64,000 nucleotides of DNA from [Lactobacillus] rogosae (lineage in GTDB: Bacteria > Bacillota > Clostridia > Lachnospirales > Lachnospiraceae). Below are positions 9,501-17,610 of this stretch, in pieces (within the stretch, counting starts at the first letter, position 1; each line of letters starts with the position of its first letter). The notes under the pieces were generated by a model. It saw nothing but the letters and a program-made list of their open reading frames with translations, searched no databases and was not told the DNA's origin. Position numbers and translations under genes: made by a program. Where the stretch lies: NCBI GenBank assembly GCA_900112995.1, contig FONU01000015.1, positions 1 to 64,000 on the forward strand, in the 5' to 3' direction.

Positions 9501-10747
9501 TCAACCTCAGGGTCAAAGAATGCAGCAGCATAGAAGTGGGACACAGTTTCAACTTCACCTTCATCAAGCATAAGTGCTGACTTGATAAGAGCCTCACCAT
9601 AACCTGTTGAACAGGCCTGCACAATCTTAGCCTTAGGTGAAAGCTTTGTATAAATGTCTTTAACAGCCTTGATTGTAGTATCAAGAGGAGAACCGTTGTT
9701 GCTTGAGTAAAATGAGTATAATAAATTACCATCTTCATCTACTAAAGCAGCTTTAGTTGTTGTAGAGCCTGCATCAATACCAAGGTAGCAGTTACCTTCA
9801 TAAGTGATTATATCAGCAGTCTTTACATGATGTGCATTATGTCTTTTAGTGAAATCATCATAAGCTAACTGATTGGCAAAAAGTGGTTCCATACGTTCAA
9901 CTTCAAATTCAAGCTTGATTTTGCCTGAAAGTCTTTTGATAATATCTGCAACATTTACACATACATTTTCATCATAATTCATAGCAGAGCCAACTGCCGC
10001 AAACAAATGAGAGTGGTCAGGTGCTATAACCTGTTCAGGTGTTAAGCTTAATGTGCGGATAAATGCCTGCTTAAGTTCTGATAAGAAATGAAGCGGACCA
10101 CCAAGAAATGCCACATTGCCACGGATAGGCTTGCCACACGCAAGACCAGAGATTGTCTGGTTGACAACAGCCTGAAAAATAGAAGCTGATAAATCTTCCT
10201 TAGTAGCACCCTCGTTAATTAGAGGCTGTATGTCTGATTTGGCAAATACACCACATCTTGCGGCAATAGGGTATATTGACTTGTAATTCTTGGCGTACTC
10301 ATTAAGACCAGAAGCATCTGTCTGTAAAAGTGAAGCCATCTGGTCGATGAAAGAACCTGTACCACCTGCACATATACCATTCATACGCTGGTCGATACCA
10401 TTAGTAAAATATATAATCTTGGCATCTTCACCACCAAGTTCTATTGCAACATCACACTGAGGTGCATAATCCTGAAGTGCTGTAGATACAGCGACAACTT
10501 CCTGTGTAAATGGTACTTCAAGATGCTTGGCAAGTGTAAGTCCGCCAGAACCTGTGATAACAGGGTATATTTCAAATTCACCTAACTGAGCGACAGCCTT
10601 TTCAAGAAGAGATTGTAAGGTCTCCTGAATATTAGCAAAATGTCTTTCGTAGTCAGAAAATAAAATATTATTATTATCATCAAGAATAGCGATCTTTACT
10701 GTTGTAGAGCCAATATCAATACCTAATCTGTATTTGTTCATAGTCAT
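6527..10747 (-). CDS. Acyl-CoA dehydratase activase fusion (two BadF/HgdC ATPase domains, DUF2229, HgdB-like domain)
   Basis: The protein has about 1406 residues from the ATG at 10747. AAGGAGGT at 10761-10768 precedes it with a rather long 13-base spacer; the ATG at 10741 is an alternative. Two ASKHA ATPase domains are in tandem: residues about 5-270 ([11 protein letters not shown], then [11 protein letters not shown] near 125) and about 319-570 ([11 protein letters not shown], then [11 protein letters not shown] near 445). The Cys residues in these loops match the cluster-binding helix of 2-hydroxyglutaryl-CoA dehydratase activases. A Cys motif CKGCTNSC lies near 605, followed by a DUF2229-type region and an HgdB-like dehydratase region to the C terminus. 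Family knowledge says ATP hydrolysis drives a low-potential electron into a dehydratase or reductase partner. The substrate is unknown and no CoA-enzyme genes are adjacent. Confidence 0.88.
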   Translation of the reverse strand: MTMNKYRLGIDIGSTTVKIAILDDNNNILFSDYERHFANIQETLQSLLEKAVAQLGEFEIYPVITGSGGLTLAKHLEVPFTQEVVAVSTALQDYAPQCDVAIELGGEDAKIIYFTNGIDQRMNGICAGGTGSFIDQMASLLQTDASGLNEYAKNYKSIYPIAARCGVFAKSDIQPLINEGATKEDLSASIFQAVVNQTISGLACGKPIRGNVAFLGGPLHFLSELKQAFIRTLSLTPEQVIAPDHSHLFAAVGSAMNYDENVCVNVADIIKRLSGKIKLEFEVERMEPLFANQLAYDDFTKRHNAHHVKTADIITYEGNCYLGIDAGSTTTKAALVDEDGNLLYSFYSSNNGSPLDTTIKAVKDIYTKLSPKAKIVQACSTGYGEALIKSALMLDEGEVETVSHFYAAAFFDPEVDCIIDIGGQDMKCIKIKNQTVDSVQLNEACSSGCGSFIETFAKSLNYSVQDFAKAALFAEHPIDLGTRCTVFMNSKVKQAQKEGAEVADISAGLAYSVIKNALYKVIKIADPNDLGKHIVVQGGTFYNDAVLRSFEKITGVDAIRPDIAGIMGAFGAALIARERYDGISESSMLSIDKINRLTYETTLTRCKGCTNSCHLTINKFFGGRQFITGNRCERGLGKERNKEHLPNLFDYKFHRLFDYEPLSADLAVRGTVGIPRVLNMYENYPFWFTFFTKLGYRVVLSPQSTRKIYELGIESIPSESECYPAKLAHGHISWLIKKGIKFIFYPCVPYEHKEIDNTNNHYNCPIVTSYAENIKNNVEELKTENIDFRNPFLSFESEEILAKRLKAEFPLIPAPEIKAAVHDAWEELMQSRTDMHNKGEEVIKYLKENNKRGIVLAGRPYHIDPEINHGIPELINSYGIAVLTEDSVAHLGNVERPLIVMDQWMYHSRLYAAASYVKTQDNLDLIQLNSFGCGLDAVTTDAVNDILTKSGKIYTVLKIDEVNNLGAARIRVRSLIAALKVRDKKNYQRQLVSSAYKRVEFTPEMRKNYTILCPQMSPIHFDLLEPALNSCGYNFEVLANDNKSSVDMGLKYVNNDACYPSLMVVGQIMNAVLSGKYDLSKTAIIITQTGGGCRASNYIGFIRRALEKANLAYIPVISLSAQGLESNSGFKYDLPMLKKAMMAIEYGDVFMNVVYRTRPYEKEKGSVNALHEHWKEICIKQLTSDKVRMKDFNKNLRDIVHDFDNIELLDIKKPRVGVVGEILVKFLPAANNYLVDLLEAEGAEAVVPDLMGFLLYCAENANFKHKYLGASSKSAFINNVVIKLLEWFRKAGNEALAQSKRFDAPSSIKETAALAKDLVSLGNQTGEGWLLTGEMIELIHNGAGNIVCCQPFACLPNHIVGKGVIKELRAAFPEANIIAVDYDPGASEVNQLNRIKLMLATANKNL

Positions 10748-11010
10748 TACGGCAGAGCCGACCTCCTTGTTAATTATATTGTGTCGAAAAATATATAATA
10801 AAATCGAAAAGTTACAATCCGACATATTATATAAGAAATGACACAGAAATTCAACACTTGTTAGAACATTGTTTATATAAAATTAATAATACTATTATTG
10901 TTATATAATTGACAAACATAGGTTTTGTTTTTATACTTTTATTATTAAATCGCTTTAAATATACATAATTTAATAATGTGGGAATTATTCCTGCGGAAAT
11001 GAGGAGTTTA

Positions 11011-12027
11011 ATGGATTGGTTTCAGAAACTAGAAAGAAAGTATTCTAAATATGCAATACAGAATTTAATGATGTATATTATTGTGTTATATGCTGTAGGT
11101 TTTGTATTCGAGGTGTTTGCACCTGGGGTTTACAGCACATATCTTTCATTGGATTTTGCATATATATTTAAGGGACAGATATGGCGGCTTGTAACATTTA
11201 TTATACAGCCACCATCAACAAGCATAATATTTGTATTCTTTTCACTTTATTTCTATTATCTTATAGGAACAGTGTTAGAGAATATATGGGGGTCATTTAA
11301 GTTTAATGTGTATTTCTTCTCTGGAGTAATACTTAATATAATTGCGGCTCTTATAATATATCTTATATTTGGCATAAGTTTTAATATGAGCACACATTAT
11401 ATTAACCTTGCTTTATTTATGGCTTTTGCTATGGAACAGCCGGATATGGAAGTGTTGTTGTTCTTTGTAATACCGATCAAGATTAAATGGATGGCACTTC
11501 TTGACGGAATAGTATTTGCAATAATTATTCTTGGAGGCTTTATTGTTCCAACAATTGCAGTAAGCGGAGTGAACTTTGGCTGGACTATGTGGAAAGGTTT
11601 ATACAATGCAGGACTTCTGTCAGGAAGCGGAATGGGATGTTATGCCAATGCGATTGCAGCTTTAGTGTCTATGATTAACTTTATAATATTCATTACAGTG
11701 TCTAAGAGAAGACCTTTTAAGACTTCTACACAGAAGAATTATAATAAGGCTATGCATACAGCAGGAAAAGCACAGAAGAATAATGGCAGCAGACAGAGCT
11801 TTAATGAAACATTTTATAATGCCAATAGTGAAAAGACAACATGGCAGGGGGCTAATAAGCCATACAGACCTGCTAATGGAACACCTAAGCACAAATGTGC
11901 TGTGTGTGGAAGAACGGAATTAGACGATGAAAATCTTGTGTTCAGATTCTGCTCAAAATGTGCTGGCAATTATGAATATTGTAATGACCATTTATATACA
12001 CATATTCATATTGGCAAAACACAATAA
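11011..12027 (+). CDS. Rhomboid-like membrane protein with C-terminal zinc ribbon, probably non-proteolytic
   Basis: The protein has 338 residues from the ATG at 11011 (GAGGAG at 11001-11006). The GTG at 10978 is in frame but has no ribosome binding site. About six membrane segments span residues 15-225. The GQIWRLVTFIIQP stretch after the first segment and the overall layout match rhomboid/derlin folds. The catalytic GxSG serine motif is missing (the equivalent region reads INLALFMAFAM), so protease activity is unlikely. The soluble tail ends in CAVCGRTEL and FRFCSKCAGNYEYCNDH, a Cys-rich zinc ribbon. It stands alone between the activase gene, which is divergent, and pyk. The promoter-like AT-rich gap 10769-11000 separates it from its divergent neighbour. 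Confidence 0.8.
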   Translation: MDWFQKLERKYSKYAIQNLMMYIIVLYAVGFVFEVFAPGVYSTYLSLDFAYIFKGQIWRLVTFIIQPPSTSIIFVFFSLYFYYLIGTVLENIWGSFKFNVYFFSGVILNIIAALIIYLIFGISFNMSTHYINLALFMAFAMEQPDMEVLLFFVIPIKIKWMALLDGIVFAIIILGGFIVPTIAVSGVNFGWTMWKGLYNAGLLSGSGMGCYANAIAALVSMINFIIFITVSKRRPFKTSTQKNYNKAMHTAGKAQKNNGSRQSFNETFYNANSEKTTWQGANKPYRPANGTPKHKCAVCGRTELDDENLVFRFCSKCAGNYEYCNDHLYTHIHIGKTQ

Positions 12028-12094
12028 TATATGGTAATATGATGGTATATATTATTAATAACACTTAATTATCATAACAATTTCAGAATGGGTA

Positions 12095-12123
12095 TTGCTA
12101 TTTTATGTGTTATTAAGTATAAT
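12095..12123 (+). promoter_or_regulatory. Promoter of pyk
   Basis: TTGCTA at 12095-12100 and TATAAT at 12118-12123 are 17 bases apart. The -35 element coincides with the TTG that would otherwise look like the pyk start, so the upstream in-frame extension of pyk is promoter DNA, not coding. Confidence 0.6.
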
Positions 12124-12172
12124 TTGTTGGATTGTTTTGAATTTAATTTATTTTATTTACTTGGAGGTTATA

Positions 12173-13603
12173 ATGAAAAAGACTAAGGTTATATGTACTA
12201 TGGGTCCTAACACTAATGATAGAGAGCTTATTAAGCAGCTTGCACTTAGTGGTATGGATATTGCAAGATTTAATTTCTCACATGGTGACCATGAAGAACA
12301 GGCAGGCCGTTTTGCATTAGTTAAGAGCGTAAGGGAAGAGATTAACAAGCCTATAGCTACACTTCTTGATACAAAAGGACCAGAAATCAGAACTGGTGTG
12401 CTTAAGGATGACAAGAAGGTTACACTTAAGGAAGGTCAGAAGTTTACACTTACAACAAGAGATATTGTAGGTGATGATACTATTGATATGATTACTTATG
12501 CAGGTCTTCCAGCAGATGTAGCTAATGGTAATACTATTCTTATTGATGATGGTCTTATTGAGCTTAGAGTAGAAGAGGTAGTCGATGGTACGGATATCGT
12601 ATGTACAGTAATCAATGGTGGTGAACTTGGTTCTAAGAAGGGTGTTAATGTACCTAACGTAAGCATTAAGCTTCCAGGTATTACAGATAAAGATAAAGAT
12701 GATATTATATTTGGTATTGAACAGGGATTTGATTTTATTGCAGCTTCATTCGTAAGAAATGCAGCTTGTATTCAGGAAATCAAGCAGCTCTTATGGGAGC
12801 ATGGTGCTGATATTCCGGTTATCGCTAAGATTGAGAATGCAGAGGGTATTGAAAATCTTGATGAAATTATCAAAGTTGCTGATGGAATTATGGTTGCCAG
12901 AGGTGATATGGGTGTAGAGATTCCAGCAGAAGATGTTCCTCATTACCAGAAGGAAATTATCAAGAAGTGTAACGCAACATATAAGCCAGTTATTACAGCT
13001 ACACAGATGTTAGATTCTATGATTAGAAATCCACGTCCTACAAGAGCCGAGGTTACTGACGTTGCTAACGCTATCTATGATGGTACAGACGTGGTTATGC
13101 TCTCAGGTGAAACAGCTAATGGTAAGTATCCACTTGAAGCATTAAAGATGATGGTTAAGATTGCTGAAAGAACAGAGCAGGATATCAAGGGAAGATCTGC
13201 AGATATCGCTAAGGTTCACAGCAAGAGAAGCATTTCAAGTGCTGTATGTAACGCAACAGTTCAGACTGCTGATAACCTTAATGCAAAGGCTATTGTATGC
13301 CCAACAATTTCAGGATTCACAGCAAGACTTACATCTAAATTAAAGCCAAATGCAGAAATTATCGGCTGCTCACCATATGATAATGTTCTTAGAAAGATGC
13401 AGATTTATTGGGGAGTAAGACCATTAAAGACAGCTACAGAGACTTCAACAGATAAGATTATTGAGCACGCTTTAGTTGTATCTGAGCAGGCTGGATATGT
13501 AGAAGAAGGAGATACAGTTATCGTATCTGCCGGTATCGCTACAACATCTGATCCATCAGCTAAGAGAGGTCTTACTAATACAATGAGAGTTGTTACACTC
13601 TAA
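12173..13603 (+). CDS. pyk: Pyruvate kinase
   Basis: The protein has 476 residues from the ATG at 12173 (GGAGG at 12163-12167). It begins MKKTKVICTMGPNTND. It has the substrate-binding MARGDMGVEIP-type loop (written VARGDMGVEIP here) and the Lys-containing VIAKIENAEG signature. It converts phosphoenolpyruvate and ADP to pyruvate and ATP, the last step of glycolysis. It lacks the extra C-terminal PEP-utiliser-like domain found in bacilli, which is common in clostridia. It is a single-gene unit with its own promoter and terminator. Codon use is that of a highly expressed gene (cgt, ggt and cag favoured). Confidence 0.98.
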   Translation: MKKTKVICTMGPNTNDRELIKQLALSGMDIARFNFSHGDHEEQAGRFALVKSVREEINKPIATLLDTKGPEIRTGVLKDDKKVTLKEGQKFTLTTRDIVGDDTIDMITYAGLPADVANGNTILIDDGLIELRVEEVVDGTDIVCTVINGGELGSKKGVNVPNVSIKLPGITDKDKDDIIFGIEQGFDFIAASFVRNAACIQEIKQLLWEHGADIPVIAKIENAEGIENLDEIIKVADGIMVARGDMGVEIPAEDVPHYQKEIIKKCNATYKPVITATQMLDSMIRNPRPTRAEVTDVANAIYDGTDVVMLSGETANGKYPLEALKMMVKIAERTEQDIKGRSADIAKVHSKRSISSAVCNATVQTADNLNAKAIVCPTISGFTARLTSKLKPNAEIIGCSPYDNVLRKMQIYWGVRPLKTATETSTDKIIEHALVVSEQAGYVEEGDTVIVSAGIATTSDPSAKRGLTNTMRVVTL

Positions 13604-13640
13604 TATTATAGCTGGTATAAGATATTTCAGATAGTTATAT

Positions 13641-13684
13641 AAGCCCACAAAACCTTGTGAAATTGGTTTTGTGGGCTTGTTTTA
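13641..13684 (+). terminator. Terminator after pyk
   Basis: A perfect 14-bp stem joins 13641-13654 (aagcccacaaaacc) and 13665-13678, followed by a T-rich tract. Confidence 0.85.
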
Positions 13685-13706
13685 AGTTGGTTAGAACACT
13701 ACATAA

Positions 13707-13735
13707 TTGAAAATTTAAAAATTGAATGATATAAT
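13707..13735 (+). promoter_or_regulatory. Promoter upstream of the VanZ-like gene
   Basis: TTGAAA at 13707-13712 and TATAAT at 13730-13735 are 17 bases apart. Between this and the VanZ-like gene (13736-13896) there is a strong AAGGAGG at about 13808-13814 that serves only a 10-codon reading frame, MQLDIKKIAE followed by TAG at about 13857. This may be a leader peptide or a gene remnant. Confidence 0.5.
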
Positions 13736-13896
13736 AATCGAAAAATAAATATACGTAATTATATATATGCAATGGGAGTGATGTAGATGAGTTTTTGAAA
13801 CCAATTAAGGAGGTTAGAATAGAATATGCAGCTTGATATTAAAAAAATAGCAGAATAGTTTGATAATAACATAGGTGTATATTAAAAGATTTGAAT

Positions 13897-14391
13897 ATGA
13901 GCATAAAAAAGATATTGATATGGCTCCCAGCCATTGTTATGGCAATGATTATATTTGGCTTTTCAAAGCAGGATGGGGAAGAGTCATCAGGGCTAAGCTA
14001 TAAGGCGGCGGATATTATACTTACAGTGTGTGATAAGGCTGGAATTATAGATTGTAATGAGAATAACAGGGAAAGTATGATAGAGGCGGTGCAGTTTCCA
14101 ATAAGAAAAGCTGCACATATGACAGAATATGCAATTTTTTCAATATTTGTAATGATTGCACTTATAGTTGATGGGATTAAGGGTGTAAGGATTCCTGTCA
14201 TATCAGCAGTTATAGCAATAGCATTTGCAGCAACAGATGAGTTTCACCAGACATTCGTGCCAGGTCGGTATGGTTGTGTGTTAGATGTGTTGATAGATGC
14301 GGCAGGGAGCATAATAGGACTTATTATAGTATATATTATATATAAAAATATGTGTAAACATAAAGGTGAAAAATGCAATAATATTAATTGA
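13897..14391 (+). CDS. VanZ-like family membrane protein
   Basis: The protein has 164 residues from the ATG at 13897; a TTG two codons upstream is in frame. No good ribosome binding site precedes either. Four membrane segments are visible (residues about 5-22, 80-98, 103-120 and 135-155). The family motifs RKAAHMTEYAIF and DEFHQTFVPGR followed by DVLIDAAGS are intact. VanZ-like proteins are widespread in Firmicutes and only the founding member is linked to teicoplanin resistance, so resistance should not be inferred. The 3' end runs directly into the tandem repeat at 14391. Confidence 0.82.
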   Translation: MSIKKILIWLPAIVMAMIIFGFSKQDGEESSGLSYKAADIILTVCDKAGIIDCNENNRESMIEAVQFPIRKAAHMTEYAIFSIFVMIALIVDGIKGVRIPVISAVIAIAFAATDEFHQTFVPGRYGCVLDVLIDAAGSIIGLIIVYIIYKNMCKHKGEKCNNIN

Positions 14392-14573
14392 TAAAGATAT
14401 AATGAGTGCAAAAGCACTCATCTTAAAAGTTCCTAATGGAACTTTGTATGTGCTGAAAAGCAGCACAAGAATAAAGATATAATGAGTGCGAAAGCACTCA
14501 TCTTAAAAGTTCCTAACGGAACTTTGTATGTGCTGAAAAGCAGCACAGGAATAAAGATATAATGAGTGCAAAA
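14391..14573. repeat. Tandem 80-bp repeat, 2.3 copies, each with three hairpins
   Basis: Copies lie at 14391-14470 and 14471-14550, with a partial third at 14551-14573. The two full copies differ at three positions, all in loops or linkers. Each copy contains three perfect short stems: gagtgc/gcactc closing an AAAA or GAAA tetraloop, aaagttcc/ggaacttt closing TAAT or TAAC, and gtgctg/cagcac closing AAAAG. There is no coding frame across it, no spacer-like variation and no T-run. It lies between the VanZ-like gene and the tyrS leader. Function is unknown; a mobile palindromic element or structured RNA unit is possible. Confidence 0.9.
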
Positions 14574-14737
14574 ATATGATATAACGCTTGCAAAATTAGC
14601 AACTATATGGTATAAGCTTTAGTAGACATATGATAATCAGGTGTCGAATATCAGAATATAATATTTTATTATGCAATTTTCATAATAAGTTGTATGAGGT
14701 TGACAGTAAGATTATCATCTATATTAATATAATGCGA

Positions 14738-15003
14738 TGATGGAAACAAGTAGGCATAACAGTAAGCAACAGAAAGCAGCCGGCTGATGAGAGGCACAGT
14801 GGATAGTTATTCTGAATACATTCCGTAGCAGCAAACTGAAAGGCATATAGTGCTTAGTAGGGGCGACGTGGGGTACACGTTACAGTATCAAGGATCATAA
14901 GACCCGTTAAGGTGAACAGTGTGAGCTGTTTATGAATAAAGGTGGTAACACGGAGCATATGCTTTCGTCCTTTAACAAGGATGAAAGATATGCTCTTTTT
15001 TGT
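14738..15003 (+). promoter_or_regulatory. Tyrosine T-box leader of tyrS
   Basis: The leader has a stem I region from about 14738. A specifier TAC (Tyr codon) lies at 14817-14819 in the context CTGAATACATTCCG. The T-box/antiterminator element reads GGTGGTAACACGG at 14941-14953, a variant of the usual AGGGTGGNACCGCG. A terminator stem joins 14953-14960 to 14988-14995 with inner pairing and is followed by seven T. Uncharged tRNA-Tyr should stabilise the antiterminator and allow tyrS transcription. TTGACA at 14700-14705 and TATAAT at 14728-14733 are upstream, but their spacing (22) is not canonical; TATTAA at 14722 gives 16. Confidence 0.9.
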
Positions 15004-15063
15004 TATTAACAGGGTTATGTATCATTTATCAAATAATAACGTAATAGGAACAGGAGAACAGAA

Positions 15064-16293
15064 ATGGCAGAAATGACAGTTTATGACGAGTTAGTTGCAA
15101 GAGGATTAATTGCACAGGTAACAGATGAAGAATTAATTAAGAATTTAATTAATAATGGAAAGGCTACATTCTATATTGGTTTTGATCCAACAGCGGATAG
15201 TCTTCATGTAGGACATTTTATGGCACTCTGCTTTATGAAAAGACTTCAGATGGCAGGCAATAAGCCAATCGCATTAGTCGGTGGCGGAACAGGTATGATT
15301 GGTGACCCATCAGGCAAGACAGATATGAGAAAAATGCTTACACCAGAGCAGATTGAGCATAACTGTGAGTGCTTTAAGAAGCAGATGAGCAAGTTCATCG
15401 ATTTTTCAGATGATAAGGCTTTATTTGTAAATAATGCAGACTGGCTTTTGAAGCTTAACTATGTTGACCTTTTAAGAGAAGTCGGTGCGTGCTTCTCAGT
15501 TAATAATATGTTAAGAGCTGAGTGCTACAAGCAGAGAATGGAGAGAGGTCTTACATTCCTTGAATTTAACTATATGATTATGCAGAGTTACGATTTCTAT
15601 ATGTTATACCAGAAATACGGTTGTAATCTTCAGTTTGGTGGAGATGACCAGTGGAGCAATATGCTTGGTGGTACAGAACTTATCAGAAGGAAGCTTGGTA
15701 AGGATGCTTCAGCTATGACGATCACACTTCTTCTTAATTCAGAGGGTAAGAAGATGGGTAAGACAGTAAGCGGTGCTGTATGGCTTGATCCAGAAAAGAC
15801 TTCTCCATATGAGTTCTACCAGTATTGGAGAAATGTAGCTGATGCAGATGTATTAAAGTGCATCCGTATGCTTACATTTTTACCACTTGAGCAGATTGAT
15901 GAAATGGATAAGTGGGAAGGTGCACAGCTTAATAGAGCTAAGGAAATACTTGCATTTGAACTTACTAAGATGGTTCATGGTGAGGAAGAAGCTAAGAAGG
16001 CAGAAGAAACAGCTAAGGCTATATTTACATCAGGTGATGCGGCTAATATGGCAGCAGTTAAGCTTGAAGATGATGCCTTTACAGATGGAAGCATTGATAT
16101 TGTATCGTTAATTCACGCAGCAGGTCTTGCAGCTACTAAGTCAGAAGCAAGAAGAGTTGTCTCACAGGGCGGTGCTTCTGTTGCAGGTGAAAAGGTATCT
16201 GATATAGCAGCAAAGTTTGATAAAGAATTCTTTGCTGGTGATGGAGTAGTTGTTAAGAAGGGTAAGAAGTCATTTATAAAGGTACAGGCATAA
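15064..16293 (+). CDS. tyrS: Tyrosyl-tRNA synthetase
   Basis: The protein has 409 residues. It is a class I synthetase with the HIGH-type motif HVGH near residue 49 and the KMSKS-type motif KMGKT at 230-234. The tyrosine-binding YMIMQSYDFYMLY and GGDDQWSN regions are intact. The C-terminal S4-like RNA-binding domain includes SEARRVVSQGGASV. It attaches tyrosine to tRNA-Tyr. GGAG at 15053-15056 precedes the ATG. Expression is controlled by the T-box directly upstream, whose specifier agrees with the enzyme. Confidence 0.98.
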   Translation: MAEMTVYDELVARGLIAQVTDEELIKNLINNGKATFYIGFDPTADSLHVGHFMALCFMKRLQMAGNKPIALVGGGTGMIGDPSGKTDMRKMLTPEQIEHNCECFKKQMSKFIDFSDDKALFVNNADWLLKLNYVDLLREVGACFSVNNMLRAECYKQRMERGLTFLEFNYMIMQSYDFYMLYQKYGCNLQFGGDDQWSNMLGGTELIRRKLGKDASAMTITLLLNSEGKKMGKTVSGAVWLDPEKTSPYEFYQYWRNVADADVLKCIRMLTFLPLEQIDEMDKWEGAQLNRAKEILAFELTKMVHGEEEAKKAEETAKAIFTSGDAANMAAVKLEDDAFTDGSIDIVSLIHAAGLAATKSEARRVVSQGGASVAGEKVSDIAAKFDKEFFAGDGVVVKKGKKSFIKVQA

Positions 16294-16361
16294 TATTGTA
16301 AAATGTTTCAGAGCCGGCAGTAATACTGCTGGTTCTGGAGAGTTAAAGAGTGAGGATAAGT

Positions 16362-17534
16362 ATGAAAAAGAGTGAAATTACCTTTATAAGGCTTATGAGC
16401 CTTGCGTTAATTATGGTTATAAATGCGGCTGTATTATTATTTTTTGTAGGGGAGCATACATTTCAGAATATACTTAACAGAATGAATAGTAATGTATATG
16501 ATGGCGGTACGCTTGATACATCAATTTATAATTATTATTTTTATGCTGGTTTTGGAAGCATATATAAGATTATATTTCCAATAACGATATTACTGCTTGT
16601 GACTGCTGCGGTATGTGTATACAAAAAGGTGAGTATGGCATCAAGGCTGTCAATAGCTGCTAATATAAGTGCATTTATAACAGGTGCGTTATTGTTATTT
16701 GCAAGAATAACAGAAAGTTCAAAAGGTGTTCATATACTTATAAATAGCTTTTATATGAATAAATCGGACATTGGTAATATACAGACAGTACAATTAATGT
16801 CCAGAATACCAATAGCTTATATTCTTGTTATGGTGTTATCAGTATTAGGACTTTTAATGGTTAAGAGCAGTACAATAACAAAGCTAAAAATATATAATGA
16901 TAAGATGGCATATAATAATGCTGTTATATATATATTCCCTGCATTATCAGGTTTTCTTATACTTGAAGTTATTAGAAATCTTGTTATTTCAAGAGTGGTG
17001 ATGTTATCATCAGATGAGTATATACAGACTGTAGCAGGATATATTCAGGACTATTATATTGGAAGTAAATTCTATTTTAACTGGTCGTGGCTTATTATAT
17101 TTACTATTGTAACCTGCGTTGCAATAGTATTAAATAATAATAATAAACTTATGATTATTGAGATAGCTGTATTTAGTATTATTGTTATTATTCCATCCGT
17201 TATATATGCGTTTAATCCGCCATCATTATTTGGATACCTTACAACAGATAATACGCTGTGTGATTTAACAGAAGCTGCATTTGTATGGTATCTTGTAAGA
17301 ATGAGCGTATCATTAATCACAGGCATAATATTTATTGTATTGGTCGTTAATGAAAGAATTAATATAAAGTGTATGTATATAATAGCAGGCACATTGCTTG
17401 TGTTAAGTCTTGTTATGCTTATTGTGGCAGGACTAAACAGGGCTTCGCTTTCAGTTATGTATATGCTGTGTGCTGTGGCTGATGTTATAGGAGTTATAGT
17501 GTTAGCTGTTACAGGGTTAAGAACTTTAAGTTAA
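16362..17534 (+). CDS. Polytopic membrane protein of unknown function
   Basis: The protein has 390 residues from the ATG at 16362. The GTG at 16350 is part of the ribosome binding site GTGAGG. About ten hydrophobic segments fill the sequence, with a short soluble stretch around residues 35-60 and another around 115-135. I recognise no family motif. It lies 68 bases after tyrS, with an imperfect GAGCCGGCAG/CTGCTGGTTC hairpin between them that lacks a T-run, so it could be read through from tyrS. A terminator follows. The base composition matches the neighbours. Confidence 0.8.
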   Translation: MKKSEITFIRLMSLALIMVINAAVLLFFVGEHTFQNILNRMNSNVYDGGTLDTSIYNYYFYAGFGSIYKIIFPITILLLVTAAVCVYKKVSMASRLSIAANISAFITGALLLFARITESSKGVHILINSFYMNKSDIGNIQTVQLMSRIPIAYILVMVLSVLGLLMVKSSTITKLKIYNDKMAYNNAVIYIFPALSGFLILEVIRNLVISRVVMLSSDEYIQTVAGYIQDYYIGSKFYFNWSWLIIFTIVTCVAIVLNNNNKLMIIEIAVFSIIVIIPSVIYAFNPPSLFGYLTTDNTLCDLTEAAFVWYLVRMSVSLITGIIFIVLVVNERINIKCMYIIAGTLLVLSLVMLIVAGLNRASLSVMYMLCAVADVIGVIVLAVTGLRTLS

Positions 17535-17540
17535 TTAAAT

Positions 17541-17610
17541 AAAAAGCTGGCTGTCCAGAAAACATTTATATGATAAAGTCATATAAAGCTTTCGGACAAC
17601 CAGTTTTTTA
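17541..17610. terminator. Bidirectional terminator between the membrane protein gene and rqcH
   Basis: The outer stem pairs aaaaagctgg-ctgtcc (17541-17556) with ggacaaccag followed by T (17594 onward), with one mismatch. An inner stem pairs ttatatga with tcatataa. A-run and T-run on both flanks allow use by the convergent genes. Confidence 0.75.

Noticed and set aside
13897-14391. Glycopeptide resistance gene vanZ
   Set aside because: VanZ-like domains are common in Firmicutes without resistance, and no van genes are near.
14391-14573. CRISPR array
   Set aside because: Only 2.3 contiguous 80-bp copies with no spacers and no cas genes; it is a tandem repeat.
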